Positions 44,228-58,353 of a DNA stretch of 64,000 nucleotides are shown piece by piece (position 1 is the first letter of the stretch; each line of letters starts with the position of its first letter). The translations under genes were made by a program, and so were the position numbers. The DNA comes from Mantis religiosa. Lineage: Eukaryota; Arthropoda; Insecta; Mantodea; Mantidae. The notes under the pieces were generated by a model. The model searched no databases and was not told the DNA's origin. It saw only the letters and a list, made by a program, of their open reading frames with translations. The stretch covers positions 58,252,149 through 58,316,148 of the forward strand of contig CM060947.1 in the NCBI GenBank assembly GCA_030765055.1, read 5' to 3'.

Positions 44228-44459
44228 GCCCGCCTCGGTAGCGTAGATGGTAGCATGTCTGCCTCACGTTCAAGAGGTCCCGAGTTCGAACATCGGTCAG
44301 GGTGTGTTACCTGGATAAGGTTTTTTCCGGGATTTTCCCTTATCCTTCATGACGAATGTCGGGTAACTCTAAGCTCCAGGGACCCCAGACTCATTTGAGC
44401 ATCATTTCACCCAATTCATTTACCGGCCGATATGACTTAACGTTGAAGGACGTAAATTA

Positions 44460-44512
<53 letters not shown>
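44228..44512 (+). mobile_element. SINE family A, copy 7, long poly-A
   Basis: Head GCCCGCCTCGGTAGCGTAGA, complete body ending GACGTAAATTAC and an A tail of about 52 bases (44461-44512), the longest of the eight copies, so it is probably among the youngest. It lies in the mariner leader; no clear target duplication because the flank is A-rich. Confidence 0.95.
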
Positions 44513-44513
<1 letters not shown>

Positions 44514-44658
44514 GAAGCTTACGTGGCTGACAGCGAACTCACAATGGTGCATGTTTCTTCCTGATACAGATCGTCTACCGCTCATGTGCGGAACTGCGAT
44601 CGCAGCGCTGCAGCGGAGATCAATTGAAACAGAACTTACTTTCTGGATGCCCCTTGTA

Positions 44659-45699
44659 CTTCGAAAAAATGAAGAGAAGCTATTTGTTGAATACAGATTT
44701 CGTTTGTAATGTCAAAATTCGACATTTATATTTACTCTTAAACTTTGGGTAAGGGTTTATGATAATGAGCTCTAAATTGATTCCTCATAAGTCTTATTCT
44801 CTCACAGCATTTGTCATTATTTAAGGTAATTAATTTATATTGCTGAATTTCTACCTTTCTTAAATAAATTTTACCCTTTATGACAAGAAAGGATCTCTAA
44901 ACATGTGATATTTTCGTTAAAGTTATAAGTCGTTTCTGAGGAAACAAAGTAATGAACTATTTCTGAAGAAAAAAAAAGAAGAGCAAAATTGATGAACAAT
45001 CTTTTAGTAAAGAGCCAGAAAATGCTTGTAAAATGCCGAAGAAAAGTAAGCATCTTTCATTTCCAGTTATGTAACTGCCTCTCTCTTTCTCTTTCTGTAT
45101 TTCTCTATGTAATACATACACTTTTACAAAAATTCATATATGTAGTTTTAAGAGATGTCAAAGCACACATTTACAGTGAAAACTCGATATCTACGTTTGG
45201 AGTGTAATAAATTATCTCATTTATCTGTGAGTACTGTTAGTGGAAGGTGTTTAAAATGTCAATCACGCATATATAATTAGTACAAATTAACCATTTTATT
45301 TTTCTAAGAATTTTAGGAACTCTCTAAACGACTTTCCTAGATTTCTCATCTTCTGAAACCTTCAAATTCCATTGTTTCTGAGGATGAATAAAAATGGCAT
45401 TTCTGATCCCTTTATTGTTCCAAAAACAAGGCTGCTAACTTCAATCACCCTTAAGAACAGACAAGAGAAAACATTTTAATTCCTGCAGAAGGAAACAGAA
45501 AAAGGAGACAGCGATAGCAATAAAACCAGGAACAATGGTGGTAGAACGGCGTATAAAACAGACCAAAAAGAATAAAGCTCTAAAATCCAGAAGCAAACAG
45601 ACAGACTATTTCATTAAAGCTTAGATCTAAAACCATCTGAAAAATAGAAGAAGCAAGCAATGGATTATTTGAAAGTAATGTAAGCAATAAAGAAACAAA
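44659..45699. other. Unassigned 1 kb
   Basis: No gene. Frames at 44871-45053 and 44989-45207 have no motif. Confidence 0.5.
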
Positions 45700-45701
45700 T
45701 A

Positions 45702-46591
45702 CGAGGTCTGTTTAATAAAGAATGATCACAATTTTTTTGACAACGTACCTTTATTAATCCTCATAATTTTGATGGCCCTTCTCAAAACAGTCTCCCCTGA
45801 ATGCGATGCACTTGTCCCAGCGTTTCTGCCAATCTTCAAAGACATGCTGGAAACCATTCTTTGAGATATCCTTCAAAATCGCCTCCGCAGCCTTCACCAC
45901 TGCTTCTGATGATGGATGCCTCCCAGGAAGGCGTTTCTTCAAGTTAGGGAATAAAAAAAAAGTCACATGGGGCTAAGTCACATGGGTGAGGGATGCACTT
46001 CACGCTGATTTTTGCAAGATATTCAGCAACAACATTGGCAATATGCAGCCGCGCATTATCGTGGTGCAGATCCAGCCTGCTTCATTGCCTTTTGCGCCTG
46101 ATATGGACTTGCAATATTTTCAGGACATCCCTGTAGTATTTTCCAGTTACTGATGTGTGTGCAGGTGCAACATTCTGATAAACCATTCCATGAATATCAA
46201 AGAATGAGAGGAGCATAACTTTCCCAGCAGAAGCAACCACTTTTGATTTTTGCGGGGTTGGTGACGAAGGAGATGTCTACACTGAGCTTTGCTGTTTGCT
46301 CTTAGGATCAAAATGATGTAGCCAAGTTTCATCAGCATTGATTACGTTTGAAAGAAACTCCGGATCTTCCTCTAACATCAACTTTAACTGCATGTTACCT
46401 TCTTGCAGCGGTAGGCGATACTGAGCATGTCTGAAATTACCTGGTTCTCACAGGCGGGAACCAGGAGTACAAACAATAAAACTACTACGGCGTGTTTGTT
46501 TCACATTAAGCTAACAGAAATAAGGTTGAATTTTAGTGCGAAAAATTATGACCGTAAAAAATTATGAACATTCTTGGTTGAACAGCCCTCG
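45702..46591 (-). mobile_element. mariner transposon, internal deletion (890 bp)
   Basis: TA at 45700-45701 and 46592-46593. Ends CGAGGTCTGTTTAATAAAGA and CGAGGGCTGTTCAACCAAGA. Same family as 49475-50786. Comparison shows that about 410 bp are missing, from just before the transposase start to TGCAGTTAAAGTTGATG. Confidence 0.93.
45754..46397 (-). pseudogene. mariner transposase remnant, N-terminus missing
   Basis: Begins MQLKLMLEEDPEFLSNVINA, then DETWLHHFDPKSKQQSSV, a stop, VASAGKVMLLSFFDIHGMVY, HHDNARLHIANVVAEYLAKI and DLAPCDFFF, ending EKGHQNYED. All three catalytic Asp positions can be seen, but in broken frames and without the DNA-binding part. Confidence 0.88.
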
Positions 46592-46689
46592 TATAACAAG
46601 AAGACAGCGGGCTATATTTTATAATTTTTTAAACTTTTACCTTATCTACTACGTACAGTAAGTGTGTATGTATACCAAAACTCTCCATA

Positions 46690-47010
46690 TAACAACTACG
46701 GCCTTCGGGGTAACCTCGTCCCACCACGTGGTGTCCGCACCGTTTTCTCAGGTGGAGGCACACAGAGGGCGGCGTCAATTACCTCCAATGACAGGATGAT
46801 AGTGAAGATGACGGTGAGGCGAGTGGACCTACAGTTTTTACCGTGGACTGCGAACCACATTGGGCACAGGGGACACTTCATATAAGCTAGATAGAGGTGA
46901 AGGCGCGGACAGCGCCTACTTAAAATTCACTCCCCAGATCCGGGAATCGAATTTGTACCCTTAGCACGAGAGTCGCAAACGAAACCACTGCGCTACCCCG
47001 CCTCCCCAAG
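46690..47010 (-). mobile_element. tRNA-derived SINE, family G
   Basis: Minus strand: head GGCGGGGTAGCGCAGTGGTT at about 46985-47005, A box TAGCGCAGTGG, B box AAATTCGATTCCCGG. The body runs to about 46690 and includes CGTGGTGGGACGAGGTTACC. The stretch at 7437-7550 may be a fragment of it. Confidence 0.6.
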
Positions 47011-47225
47011 TAACATAAGTAGATACCGTTAACAACGACGATACTAAATTTCACTGAAGTACCTGTTTTGATGCCAAACTTGTCACTTAACTTCAGGTGT
47101 TCTAAGGATGCTATACGATACCTCATCCCAAACTAACCTTTACTGGGACAGTTTTTAGATTTTTTTTAAATAGCTGCAATGTTGTTTTTTTTTAGTTTAT
47201 CATGGGACTAAGACATTTTCAGCGA

Positions 47226-47530
47226 GCGGGATGGCTCAGGAGGTTGCGTCTTTGGCCCACATTCGGGAGGCCCGCGTTCGATTCCTATAGCCGATCTACC
47301 TGACCCATGGTTTTTTTTTCTCAGGGGGTTTTCGGGTCACAAGGCGAATGCTGGGTAAGTTAATTACATCCCCTGTATTTCCTGTATAATCTTAATTATC
47401 ATTTAATGCTATTTATCATTTGGTGGACTCTTTCAGCTTAGAAGTGTCGGCAGGTGTCTCGGCGCTGACGTTACTCCTTGGGTCAGCCGCCCTCTCTCTC
47501 CTCTCACCTCATCCTTCCTCCCAGGAATTC
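47226..47530 (+). mobile_element. tRNA-derived SINE, family D
   Basis: Head GCGAGCGGGATGGCTCAGGA, A box TGGCTCAGGAGG, B box GCGTTCGATTCC. The body holds TTTTCGGGTCACAAGGCGAA and CGGCGCTGACGTTACTCC. Tail and duplication are not clear. Confidence 0.7.
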
Positions 47531-48732
47531 CCCATTTGAAGCTTACGTACAGTAAACTACATGTTTCGGTGTCCAATACCCTCAGTAATAATCCTAAGAC
47601 TTTTCACAGCAAATTAAATGTACATATATTATAACCCATTAAGTTTGATTAGTAGGGTAGCGTCGTATTTATAATGTAGGAGTCCAATATTTCAGCTTCT
47701 AATCACACACTGGGCTGAACATCTGATTATTTAGAAGGAGTTAGTTTGGAATTCCTTGATGTAGACTATTTAGGACCTCTCCTTCGTTTACCACAACAAT
47801 CATTGGCTCATGTTTGTCTCTTTAGATTTGTTTGAAGCCAGTCATTGAGAGATGTGATAATAATTGCTGCGCAGAATCTATGCGATGTTAGAAATGTTTA
47901 AAAATTATTAAAGAACATTAGTAATACCATATACGGAATAAGCCATATTTTCAACTCCAAAAATTACACGAGGTAGACGATATAATCCCAGGGCCCACAA
48001 GTATTCCGCAATGGCACACTGAGCCATGGCCATAGGGTTGATGATAGGATTCGGATGAACAATGGGCGCAAACACACGAACAGTGTCTTAGCTTCCAGTT
48101 CGAAGCATTCGATGACAATCACAAGACCACCCTACCGACATGTTCCTCCGGTGGTCTTCCTGGATAGGGTACAAGCAAGAGAAGAAGCATCTACAAAGTG
48201 CTTATCCGCAACCCGCCCAACATCGTCGCCTGCCTACAACCTAAAACACATTATAAAGGAAGGTCACAAAAGTCATGGTAGAGAATGAAGAATCGCAGTA
48301 TTTGCCTACCGGCCCAGGAAACCACGAAAAACCAATGATTTGGACTGGGTGATTACTTCGGATCGAATCTGACGCTTCAGCGTTGCTACCTCTTACTTAT
48401 ACTGCGCTGTGAAGAAAGAATACATTTCCCAGGGCTAGATCAGAGTATTCGTTTACTATATTCATTGAATACTACTGGATGTGATTCTATTCTCCAGAAT
48501 GTCACGAATATCCTCCTTGAATGAAGAGACATAAAAGAGAAAGAAAATCGTTAAAACTGGGTGGAATAACTCAGAGAACACTTGAATGGTCCACTTTGTT
48601 CCTCTCTCTTGTTTGCGTTTACTTTTATGGGTAAGAAAAGGATTGAATTAGTGTATCGTTTCTGAGCTTTGATTCACTTAGTGAAATAAAAACTCTTGAT
48701 CAATATTAATTTAATATTATAAAGTAGTTAGA
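47531..48732. other. Unassigned 1.2 kb
   Basis: The frame at 48055-48288 (MNNGRKHTNSVLASSSKHSM) is Pro/Ser/Thr-rich, without a family. Confidence 0.45.
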
Positions 48733-48777
48733 GGCGTCGCTTTCTCCGGAAACGTCGCTTTCTCCGGAAGCGTCGCT
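48733..48777. repeat. Short tandem repeat, about 2.5 units of 18-19 bp
   Basis: The unit CGTCGCTTTCTCCGGAA occurs twice, followed by a partial CGTCGCTT. Confidence 0.8.
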
Positions 48778-48779
48778 TG

Positions 48780-49299
48780 CCTACTGACCAACAGAAGTCT
48801 CCGTAATAATACGTTAATGATGACTCAAAGAAATTATTAATAGTAGCAGGCTACCGTGGAGTGTGTCGGTATGTTTACAAACAGCTACAGCACGCGACAC
48901 GGTATGCCAGCTACCTGAGAACTTCGATAGTGTGAGGTACACGGCGTTGTTCCTGTCACTGCCTAATGCACACACCTTTTGCAGCGCTTTTATGAAGCTC
49001 TTTTGGCGGTAAAAACTATTTATATGTGTAACATAGAAGCTGAGAAACCACTTCTATATATTCGTTCGGTGTTTCGAAACACCCTATATAGTGATAAACT
49101 AAACTTTTTGCAATTTCCGCAACTGAAAACAAAATCAGAAAGGAAGCTTAATTTTTCGCCAAATATTTATGTAGTACCTAATAACTTTTATAACTATGGG
49201 TAGTATATGACAATGTAGTAATTTTCGGTGGTGCGATCAACTTGTAAATGTCAAATAATATCTAAGGAGGTGATTTACTCCAGTAGGGAAATCATGTCC
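48780..49299. other. Unassigned stretch
   Basis: No feature recognised. Confidence 0.5.
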
Positions 49300-49463
49300 A
49301 GTCAGCGATTCTTTCAGTGTTCTCGTTTGCAAAACACATATGACATTATACTCAAGTTCCTCTCGGGATGCCAGCCAGGTGAAAAGACGATTAGGAATCA
49401 ACGTTTCGGGAGTGTGCATCTCTCCCGTCATCAGGGTCCATTTGTAGTTATTACATTTAATAA
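49300..49463 (-). mobile_element. Penelope-like 3' end, copy 2
   Basis: On the minus strand it matches the 3' end of the copy at 5440-7060: GGGAGAGATGCACACTCCCG, AAACGTTGATTCCTAATCGT and CTTTTCACCTGG, and ends CGAGAGGAACTTGAG. Only about 160 bases remain. A mariner lies 11 bases further on (49475). Confidence 0.8.
49393..49442 (-). ncRNA. Hammerhead-ribozyme-like motif, Penelope copy 2
   Basis: Minus strand CTGATGA (49434-49428), stem CGGGAG/CTCCCG around AGATGCACA, then GAAAC (49407-49403) and GTTGATTCC. Stem II is kept although the base next to it changed (TGGGAG to CGGGAG) relative to copy 1. Confidence 0.7.
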
Positions 49464-49474
49464 ATATCTTTATA

Positions 49475-50786
49475 CGAGGGCTGTTATATAAAGAATGATC
49501 ATAATTTTTACGGTAATAATTTTTCGACATAAATTCAAACTTATTATATTCTGTTAGCTTAATGAGAAACAAACACGCCGTAGTAGTTTCATTGTTGGTA
49601 CTCCTAGTACCCGCCTGTGAGAACCAGGAAAGTTCAGACATGTACAGTATCGCCTACCACTGCAATGGAGCTAACACGCGGTGAACAATATGCGGCGTTA
49701 AAATTATGATTTCATCTCAACAAATCTTCAGTTGAGCCCTATATAATGTTACAGAAGGCATATGGAGAGTCTGTTCTTCCCTACAGCACAGCTCGAAGAT
49801 CGTTTAAAATGTTTAAAGAGGGGAGACAATCAATTTGAAAGGAAGGTGGACCCGGTTGTCCACTTACTACACTTACGGAAGAAAACATCATCACTGCTGC
49901 TGCCATTGTGAGAGAGGATCGACGAATTACCTTAAGATCACTTTCTGAAATACTGAACATTTCATTGGGTGCCACCCACACGTTTGTGATAGAAACATTA
50001 CACATAAGACGTGTTTGTGCGGGATGTGTTTCAAGACTGTTGATTCCCGAACAAAAGGACATTTGCATGCAGGTCTGCGTGCAGTTAAAGTTGATGTTAG
50101 AGGAAGATCCGGAGTTTCTTTCAAACGTAATCACTGCTGATGAAACTTGGTTGCATCATTTTGATCCTGAGAGCAAACAGCAAAGCTCAGTGAATAAATC
50201 TCCTTCATCACCAACCCTCAAAAAGCAAAAGTGGTTGCTTCTGCTGGGAAAGTTATGGTCATCTCATTCTTTGATATTCATGGAATGGTTTATCAGCATG
50301 TTTTACCTGCACACACATCAGTAAATGGACAATACTATAGGGATGTCCTGAAAACATTGCAAGTCCGTATCAAGCGCAAAAGACCACATTTCCGTGAAGC
50401 TGGCTGGATGCTGCACCACGATAACGCGCGCCCGTATATTGCCGATATTGCTGAATATCCTGCAAAAATCAACGTGAAGTGCATCCCTTACCCTCTCTAT
50501 AGTCCAGATTTAACCCCATGTGACATTTTTCTATTCCCTAACTTGAAGAAACGCCTTCGTGTGAGGTATTATCCTTCATCAGAAGCAGTGGTGAAGGCTG
50601 CGGAGGCGGTTTTGAAGGATCTCTCAAAAATGGTTTCCAGCATGTCTTTGAAGACTGGCAAAAACGCTGGGATAAGTGCATCGCATTCAGGGGAGAGTAT
50701 TTTCAGAAGGACCATCAAAATTTTGAGGATGAGTAAAGGTACTTTGTACAAGAGAATTGTGATTATTCTTTATTGAACAGCCCTCG
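49475..50786 (+). mobile_element. mariner transposon, full length (1,312 bp)
   Basis: TA at 49473-49474 and 50787-50788. Inverted ends CGAGGGCTGTTATATAAAGA and CGAGGGCTGTTCAATAAAGA. Nearly intact in length; the transposase has a few stops and one frame change. Most complete member of the family that includes 45702-46591. Confidence 0.95.
49665..50736 (+). pseudogene. mariner transposase, near full length but broken
   Basis: Starts MELTRGEQYAALKL, a stop, then FHLNKSSVEPYIMLQKAYGE. Second HTH REDRRITLRSLSEILNISLG. Catalytic ADETWLHHFDPESK, HHDNARPYIADIAEYPAK and PLYSPDLTPCDIFLFP. 33 residues lie between the second and third Asp, one fewer than the usual 34, because a codon is lost in VVAEYLAK relative to the other copy. 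Ends DWQKRWDKCIAFRG-like and HQNFEDE. Frame change near 50200. Confidence 0.9.
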
Positions 50787-50788
50787 TA

Positions 50789-52219
50789 TATTAGTATTGT
50801 TGGGCATAATTGTCCATACACCTGTTCGCTATATAAGTAGTGTGCTAGGTGATAGGTGGCGGACAAGGACGGAAGCAGTAGAGAGAGAGAGCACAGTTCT
50901 ACCTGTGACCGAGCTAGCTCAAGATATACGGAGCAATGGCGATACTCGACAAATGTAAACAGAGCTTAGAAACTGCTCTTTGCGACTAGTTTGGACATAC
51001 AGGGACTAAAGTTTTCCCACCCTTTGCGTGTTACGGCTGCCTAGTGGTAGGTCTTCACGCACCAATTGCTCTATCGATTCCTCACTTCGAGGACTGCAGC
51101 AACGACGACGTAATTGTCCGCAGGAGGCTGAAGCCCAGTTTTATCAAGTGCATGTCCCTGGAGACTGAACCACTGGACTTTCTCCACAAACTGATGTGAT
51201 AGACACTTGCAAATTTTCGAGGGTAGACGTGTCACTATCGTTGTTACATTGCAGACAACGGCTTGGAAAGAGAGCTGAGTAGAACGTGCTTGACCGATTT
51301 TCAACCGCATATTGTACATCCGCGTACGCACTTTCAAATAATGCCTGCATTTAGTATAATATTTCTACCATTTTTACTTGACAACAGCTGAAAGCTTCAA
51401 CAGAAACGAACCATTATGCAAATATTTCTACGTCCTCCTTATGATATTTACACAGAAAGACACTTAGAACTCCAACACATCCATCATTCATAAAGAAACC
51501 CACGTCTACCACATATATTTGAGATAACATGTACTAAGGCGAGGAGTAGGCTACAAACCAATTACCCATGCCTCTTCAATATCTGCGTCTTCAGAATCCA
51601 TCTCATCAACTTTAAATTTTTATCCAAATATTGCATCGTTGTTGTAATTTCCAAACCTCCCTCTTTGAGTTACAGGATCAATTTTGAAACATTTGACTCA
51701 AAGCCTCTTACGTTACAGTATTTTACCAGGTTTTAAATTGGTAGCATTGCTTTGTTGATAATTTAAGTTGACGATGAGTAAATATATAACAAAATGTTTT
51801 TATAAATTTTTCTTTCAGAAGAATAAAACACAGTATCGTGTAATTAACAAATGTGTAACAAATGAGTGAAAATATTAAAATAATCTTGAAAATACAAAAG
51901 ATTCTAGAATAATGCACTTTCTACAATCATACAGCAATACATAGCTACTATTTTTTGCCCCAATCACATTATTCCTTCAAGCCATAACAATTTGCCAATC
52001 TAAGTCGGTGAAATTCATTTTTGTGCTATAGATTTAAATTATGGTAGTTGTGTTTAACATAAGACATGGACTGTGACTTTTTACTCATTAAATGTATTCC
52101 TAGATTCATGTATGATAGTATTTTGGATTTTCAAAGTGGATTTCCTACATGGAATAAAACTTTCGAGTAACCTGGATGAGAAGATCTGAAAGAAAATTGA
52201 TTTTGGTACTTTTGCTTAT
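50789..52219. other. Unassigned 1.4 kb
   Basis: No gene. GCTATATAAGTAGTG near 50828 resembles a TATA region of an LTR, but no ends were found. Confidence 0.4.
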
Positions 52220-52555
52220 ATATAACATAACCATAATCCAGGTTCCTACACCCCATGTAGGGCCAGGACCAGCCAACCAGACTGCCGGCCTCACGTCCAC
52301 ATACGTGGGTAATTATCCAACCGATACGGGGAGGAGATGTGGTCAGCATCTCGGCATCCCCCAGCCGAATGTTGACTTAGGACCAGCCCCACTTACCTAT
52401 CGTGAAATTCTCAATTGCCTAACGATGCTGAGAGGGCACCGGTCGTATACCCGGGACTTAAATCCGCACCCTAAGGTAGGATCATTCCCGGGCCGCTTTC
52501 CGTGGCAGGGAGCATGCTGCCTTAGTCCGCTACGCCACGGCTTAGGACCACACAC
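52220..52555 (-). mobile_element. tRNA-derived SINE, family E
   Basis: Minus strand: head GCCGTGGCGTAGCGGACTAA, A box TGGCGTAGCGG, B box GGATTTAAGTCCCGG about 85 bases on. The body (plus strand) has CATGTAGGGCCAGGACCAGC and GGCATCCCCCAGCCGAATG. A (TA)27 run lies next to its head. Confidence 0.6.
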
Positions 52556-52560
52556 ACACA

Positions 52561-52562
<2 letters not shown>

Positions 52563-52616
<54 letters not shown>
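52563..52616. repeat. (TA)27 microsatellite
   Basis: Perfect alternating TA run, preceded by a short CACACACACA. Confidence 0.97.
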
Positions 52617-52619
<3 letters not shown>

Positions 52620-52815
52620 GTGAACAAAATTACCAAACTGCTGCAAGTCAGACTCTAATGAGAATGAACTCCTTTACTGAGAAATTCCCATTAACATTCC
52701 ATTGCATAAAACAAATTACAAATGAATACCTATCAACAATCATCACAGTATTATTAAGAACTGGTACGTAATATTCATTATGTATGGTTTTCCTGACGAA
52801 GAGAATATTATTATA

Positions 52816-55339
<2,524 letters not shown>

Positions 55340-55610
55340 ATTATAATTCTGAAATATCATTTAGATAATAAGATCTATGAGGTCCAAAGGATCTTTGAAA
55401 GAATGTATCAGAAAGATGGCCCTAAAAAGCTTCTTTTCAACAATTTATAAATCAATTCAGAGATGAAGGATATGGAGATGATGAATGGCGACCGTGTTTA
55501 GCCAACAAAATGTAGGAAGGATGAAGGAAAACAACCCAAAGGCATTCAGTCGTTGGCTAGATCTTGAGCTGAACATTCCGAAATCCACAATGTGGACATT
55601 GAAACTGACT
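55340..55610 (+). pseudogene. Possible transposase N-terminal relic (DUF4817-like)
   Basis: In two frames: FINQFRDEGYGDDEWRPCL-like, then NVGRMKENNPKAFSRWLDLE, LNIPKSTMW. This resembles the pattern R-x-ENV-x-x-x-x-x-x-F-x-x-SP-x-x-S-x-x-x-x-x-x-EL-x-IP-x-STVW of insect Tc1/mariner-type HTH regions. The support is thin and no ends were found. Confidence 0.35.
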
Positions 55611-56398
55611 TTTTATTTATGGGCTATCTTAACTGCTGAGATGATCAGTGACCCAATTTACGTTGGGTGTGAACGACAGTTAATTTTGTTTAGATACCTA
55701 TTTATCGGACTTGAGGTTCTCTTACGAGCCATAACTCTATAAAGGACCACCGTCTTTACTTCACTTCCAAAGGAAGATATGCCAAGGATTTTTATTTCCA
55801 ACAAAATCCATCGTTCTCCGCGGGTTTGACAACGTCGAATGTGCCTCACTGCATATTTAAAAGAATACCTAACCTATCCAAATGATTTACAAGCGAGAGT
55901 ATAAATATACTGTAAGAGCAGTCATATGTCATTATTAGAGCTCGAAGTTTTGCATATTTGCATGTTTTATTCCTTGATAGTTAAACATGTGCAAGTAAGT
56001 AATAAATTTATTCCACATTGTAAGGAGTTGTACTAATATTGCAAACGAAGTGGTCTGCTGCAATGATAACATCTCCAAGAACTAAAAGGTGTCACTTTCA
56101 CTTGATTTTTAAACTTGCACTAATGTGCTACTGATCGTAATTCCTGAAGTGTGATCAGTGGGAAAAGAAATATTATAATGCCGAAGGAGAAGAGCAGTGA
56201 AGTTTATTTGGTTTGATGGTAGTTGAAAAATAGATTGATGGAAATCCTACTTTTAACGGATGGAAATATAGTACTGTGCAAGTGTGTTAAAACATTGTTT
56301 TATTTTTTTATTTTCAGAATATTTTAAGAATCAATCTGATATTTTAGGTAATGATCGTTGGTTTTATTTAACTAAGTAAAGGGAAAATTACTTTGTGA
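55611..56398. other. Unassigned stretch
   Basis: No feature seen. Confidence 0.5.
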
Positions 56399-57313
56399 TT
56401 TTGGGTTGAGAAAAAAAAAATATAACAATGAAAAATTATTATTAGCTCTAGTTTCTATGATATACACAAGGTGGAAGTATTACACCTTAATGGATTGAGA
56501 GAACAGGATACATTTTAATTACATACATGTTAACAACAATGGAAGTGCATTTGATTTTTTAAACCGGTAATTACATGCTAAAAGTTCTAAATTGCTGGAG
56601 AAATACTTCGCAGATAGTCGTGTCTGAAGAGAATCATGTGGTGGCCTATTGACTTCGTCGTCTTTTAGCTTGCCTCTTGTGATGGAGTTCCGAAGAATCC
56701 CTATACAAAGACCAACAGTAATCCGCAAGCATTACTTCATTCCAATGGTCCTGATATCTTTGTTCCATAACAGAAATGTCCTGTTGGAATCTCTTCAAAT
56801 GTTCATCACTAACAGCTCCACAACTAGGAGGGAAAAAGTCTAGGTGGGAGTGGAGAAAATGAATTTTAAGGGACATGTTGCATCCAAGGTTACGTTATTT
56901 TTGCAGGAGCACTGTCACCAAATGCTTGTAGTTGTCATCTCTTTTGTTGCCTAAAAATCCATGAACAACACCCTTGAAGGCTTACCAAGCTTCCTTCTCT
57001 TTCCCCTCCAAAATTTGGTCAAATGCAGGATCCCTTACAAGTTCTCTTTTTATGTGGTCCGACAAAAATGCCTTCCTTAACTTTTGCATCACTTAATTTT
57101 CAAAAATTTCTCTCTGATTTTGTTTTGTTATTTGAAAGGTATGCCCAATCCCCAAAAAGTATTTCAAATCTTTACCCTAAAAATGAAATGTCACTTTCTC
57201 TTCAAAACAAGAGCTAATCTATCATTTTTATGGTGGTTTTTTAATTCAGCAGATGGAAATACATGTAAATTCACATTTTTAAGCCCGAAATATTTCCATT
57301 GTTGCCCAGTGTA
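56399..57313 (-). mobile_element. CACTGGG-end DNA transposon, copy 3
   Basis: The right end is TTGTTGCCCAGTG at 57301-57313. The left end is lost, starting within ATTTTGGGTTGAG. No insertions. It gives the empty-site sequence for both elements nested in copy 1. Confidence 0.8.
56643..57100 (-). pseudogene. Conserved protein tail, CACTGGG copy 3
   Basis: From 57100 on the minus strand: DAKVKEGIFVGP, LVRDPAFDQILEGKEKEAW, a stop, AFKGVVHGFLGNKRDDNYKH, LVTVLLQK, a stop, RNLGCNMSLKIHFLHSHLDF, FPPSCGAVSDEHLKRFQQDI, SVMEQRYQDHWNEVMLADYC, WSLYRDSSELHHKRQAKRRR, SQ and stop. It gives the best C-terminal end, with two in-frame stops and one frame change. Confidence 0.75.
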
Positions 57314-58104
57314 ATTTATGACGACATTAACTTAATAACCAATAACTTATGAAAACAAACTTCAAAGTCAGCCATTGCAGGGCGATTTGCCAATCATAAT
57401 AACTTCTCCCCGACTAAAACATAAGCCCGTATCATTTCATGGCATTGTTATATGTGTCCTGCAACAAAATGTTATAATAGATTACGTAGTATCTACAAAC
57501 AGCTGCTCATAGAAATATACAAACATACTGTTTATTGCAATAAGCAGGACTAATACTAAAATATTCTTAATTAATTAGAGCTTGTATTTAAAAATTCACC
57601 GTTTCATTACTTCAAGATTACTAAATCCGAGCTCAGTCATTATCCATAAAAAAGAGAATCTGATGAGTGATGTTCTGTTCAGTAAAGAAGAGACATTTCA
57701 CGTCAACGGCGTTGTCAACAGACACAATTGGGCAGACAAGCATTAAAATGAATTTATCGAGTGACGAGCAGTATCTCCCAAAGTAATGTGAGGCAGGGCA
57801 TGCAATGTAAAATTTAGGACCTTTCCTGTTTGGCAAAAGGTCAGTTACTGGAATAATCAAACTGTATATGCTGCAGTTATTCCTGGAGCCACAGGTACGG
57901 CAGTACGATATCCTTACCTCTCTCATATAAAGCATGGGTAACCAGTTAATTTGCAAACATTGTGCAGACTATTTTAATGAAATATTTCCTGTCTCACTCA
58001 TTGCTAGTATTTCTTCAAGCGCCTGGATGCCAGATGTAATTGATCTGAATCAACCTGTATGAGCGGCATGTTTCGTGACAACATGTTTCCAAACAACGAA
58101 AGGG
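57314..58104. other. Unassigned stretch
   Basis: The minus frame 57633-57956 (107 codons, MQINWLPMLYMREVRISYCR) has no motif. No other feature. Confidence 0.45.
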
Positions 58105-58353
58105 AGATGGGTGTTTTTTTTTTTATTTTAGTTTACGTCCTCCAACATAAGTAATATCGGACGATGAATGCAATGGGTGAAATGATGCTCAAATGAGCCC
58201 AGGGTCCATAGAGCTTAGGGTTACCCGACATTGTCTTTCAGGATAAGGGAAAACCCCGGATAAAACCTTATCTAGGTAACTCACCCTGACCGAGATTCGA
58301 ACTCGGGATCTCTTGACCTTAGGCAGACACGCTACCAAGGCAGACAAGATGGG
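58105..58353 (-). mobile_element. SINE family A, copy 8, 5'-truncated head
   Basis: Poly-T from 58113, body and B box (CGAGATTCGAACTCGGGATC) present; the A box is cut at about 58340. AGATGGG at 58105-58111 and 58347-58353 is the target duplication. Confidence 0.9.

Larger units (their letters stand above)
43285..44656 (-). mobile_element. mariner transposon with a SINE inside
   Basis: TA at 43283-43284 and 44657-44658. Right end (reverse complement) CAAGGGGCATCCAGAAAGTA; left end CGAGGGGCTTTC. The left arm agrees for only about 12 bases, because a deletion joins the transposase C-terminus directly to the terminal repeat. SINE A copy 7 (44228-44512) interrupts the 5' leader. Without the SINE it is about 1.09 kb. 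Confidence 0.85.

Noticed and set aside
44356..44709. 117-codon frame with a poly-Lys stretch
   Set aside because: It translates SINE A copy 7 and its poly-A tail, then the mariner end.
52176..52658. 160-codon plus-strand frame
   Set aside because: It crosses SINE E and a (TA)n run (poly Ile-Tyr), so it is not a gene.
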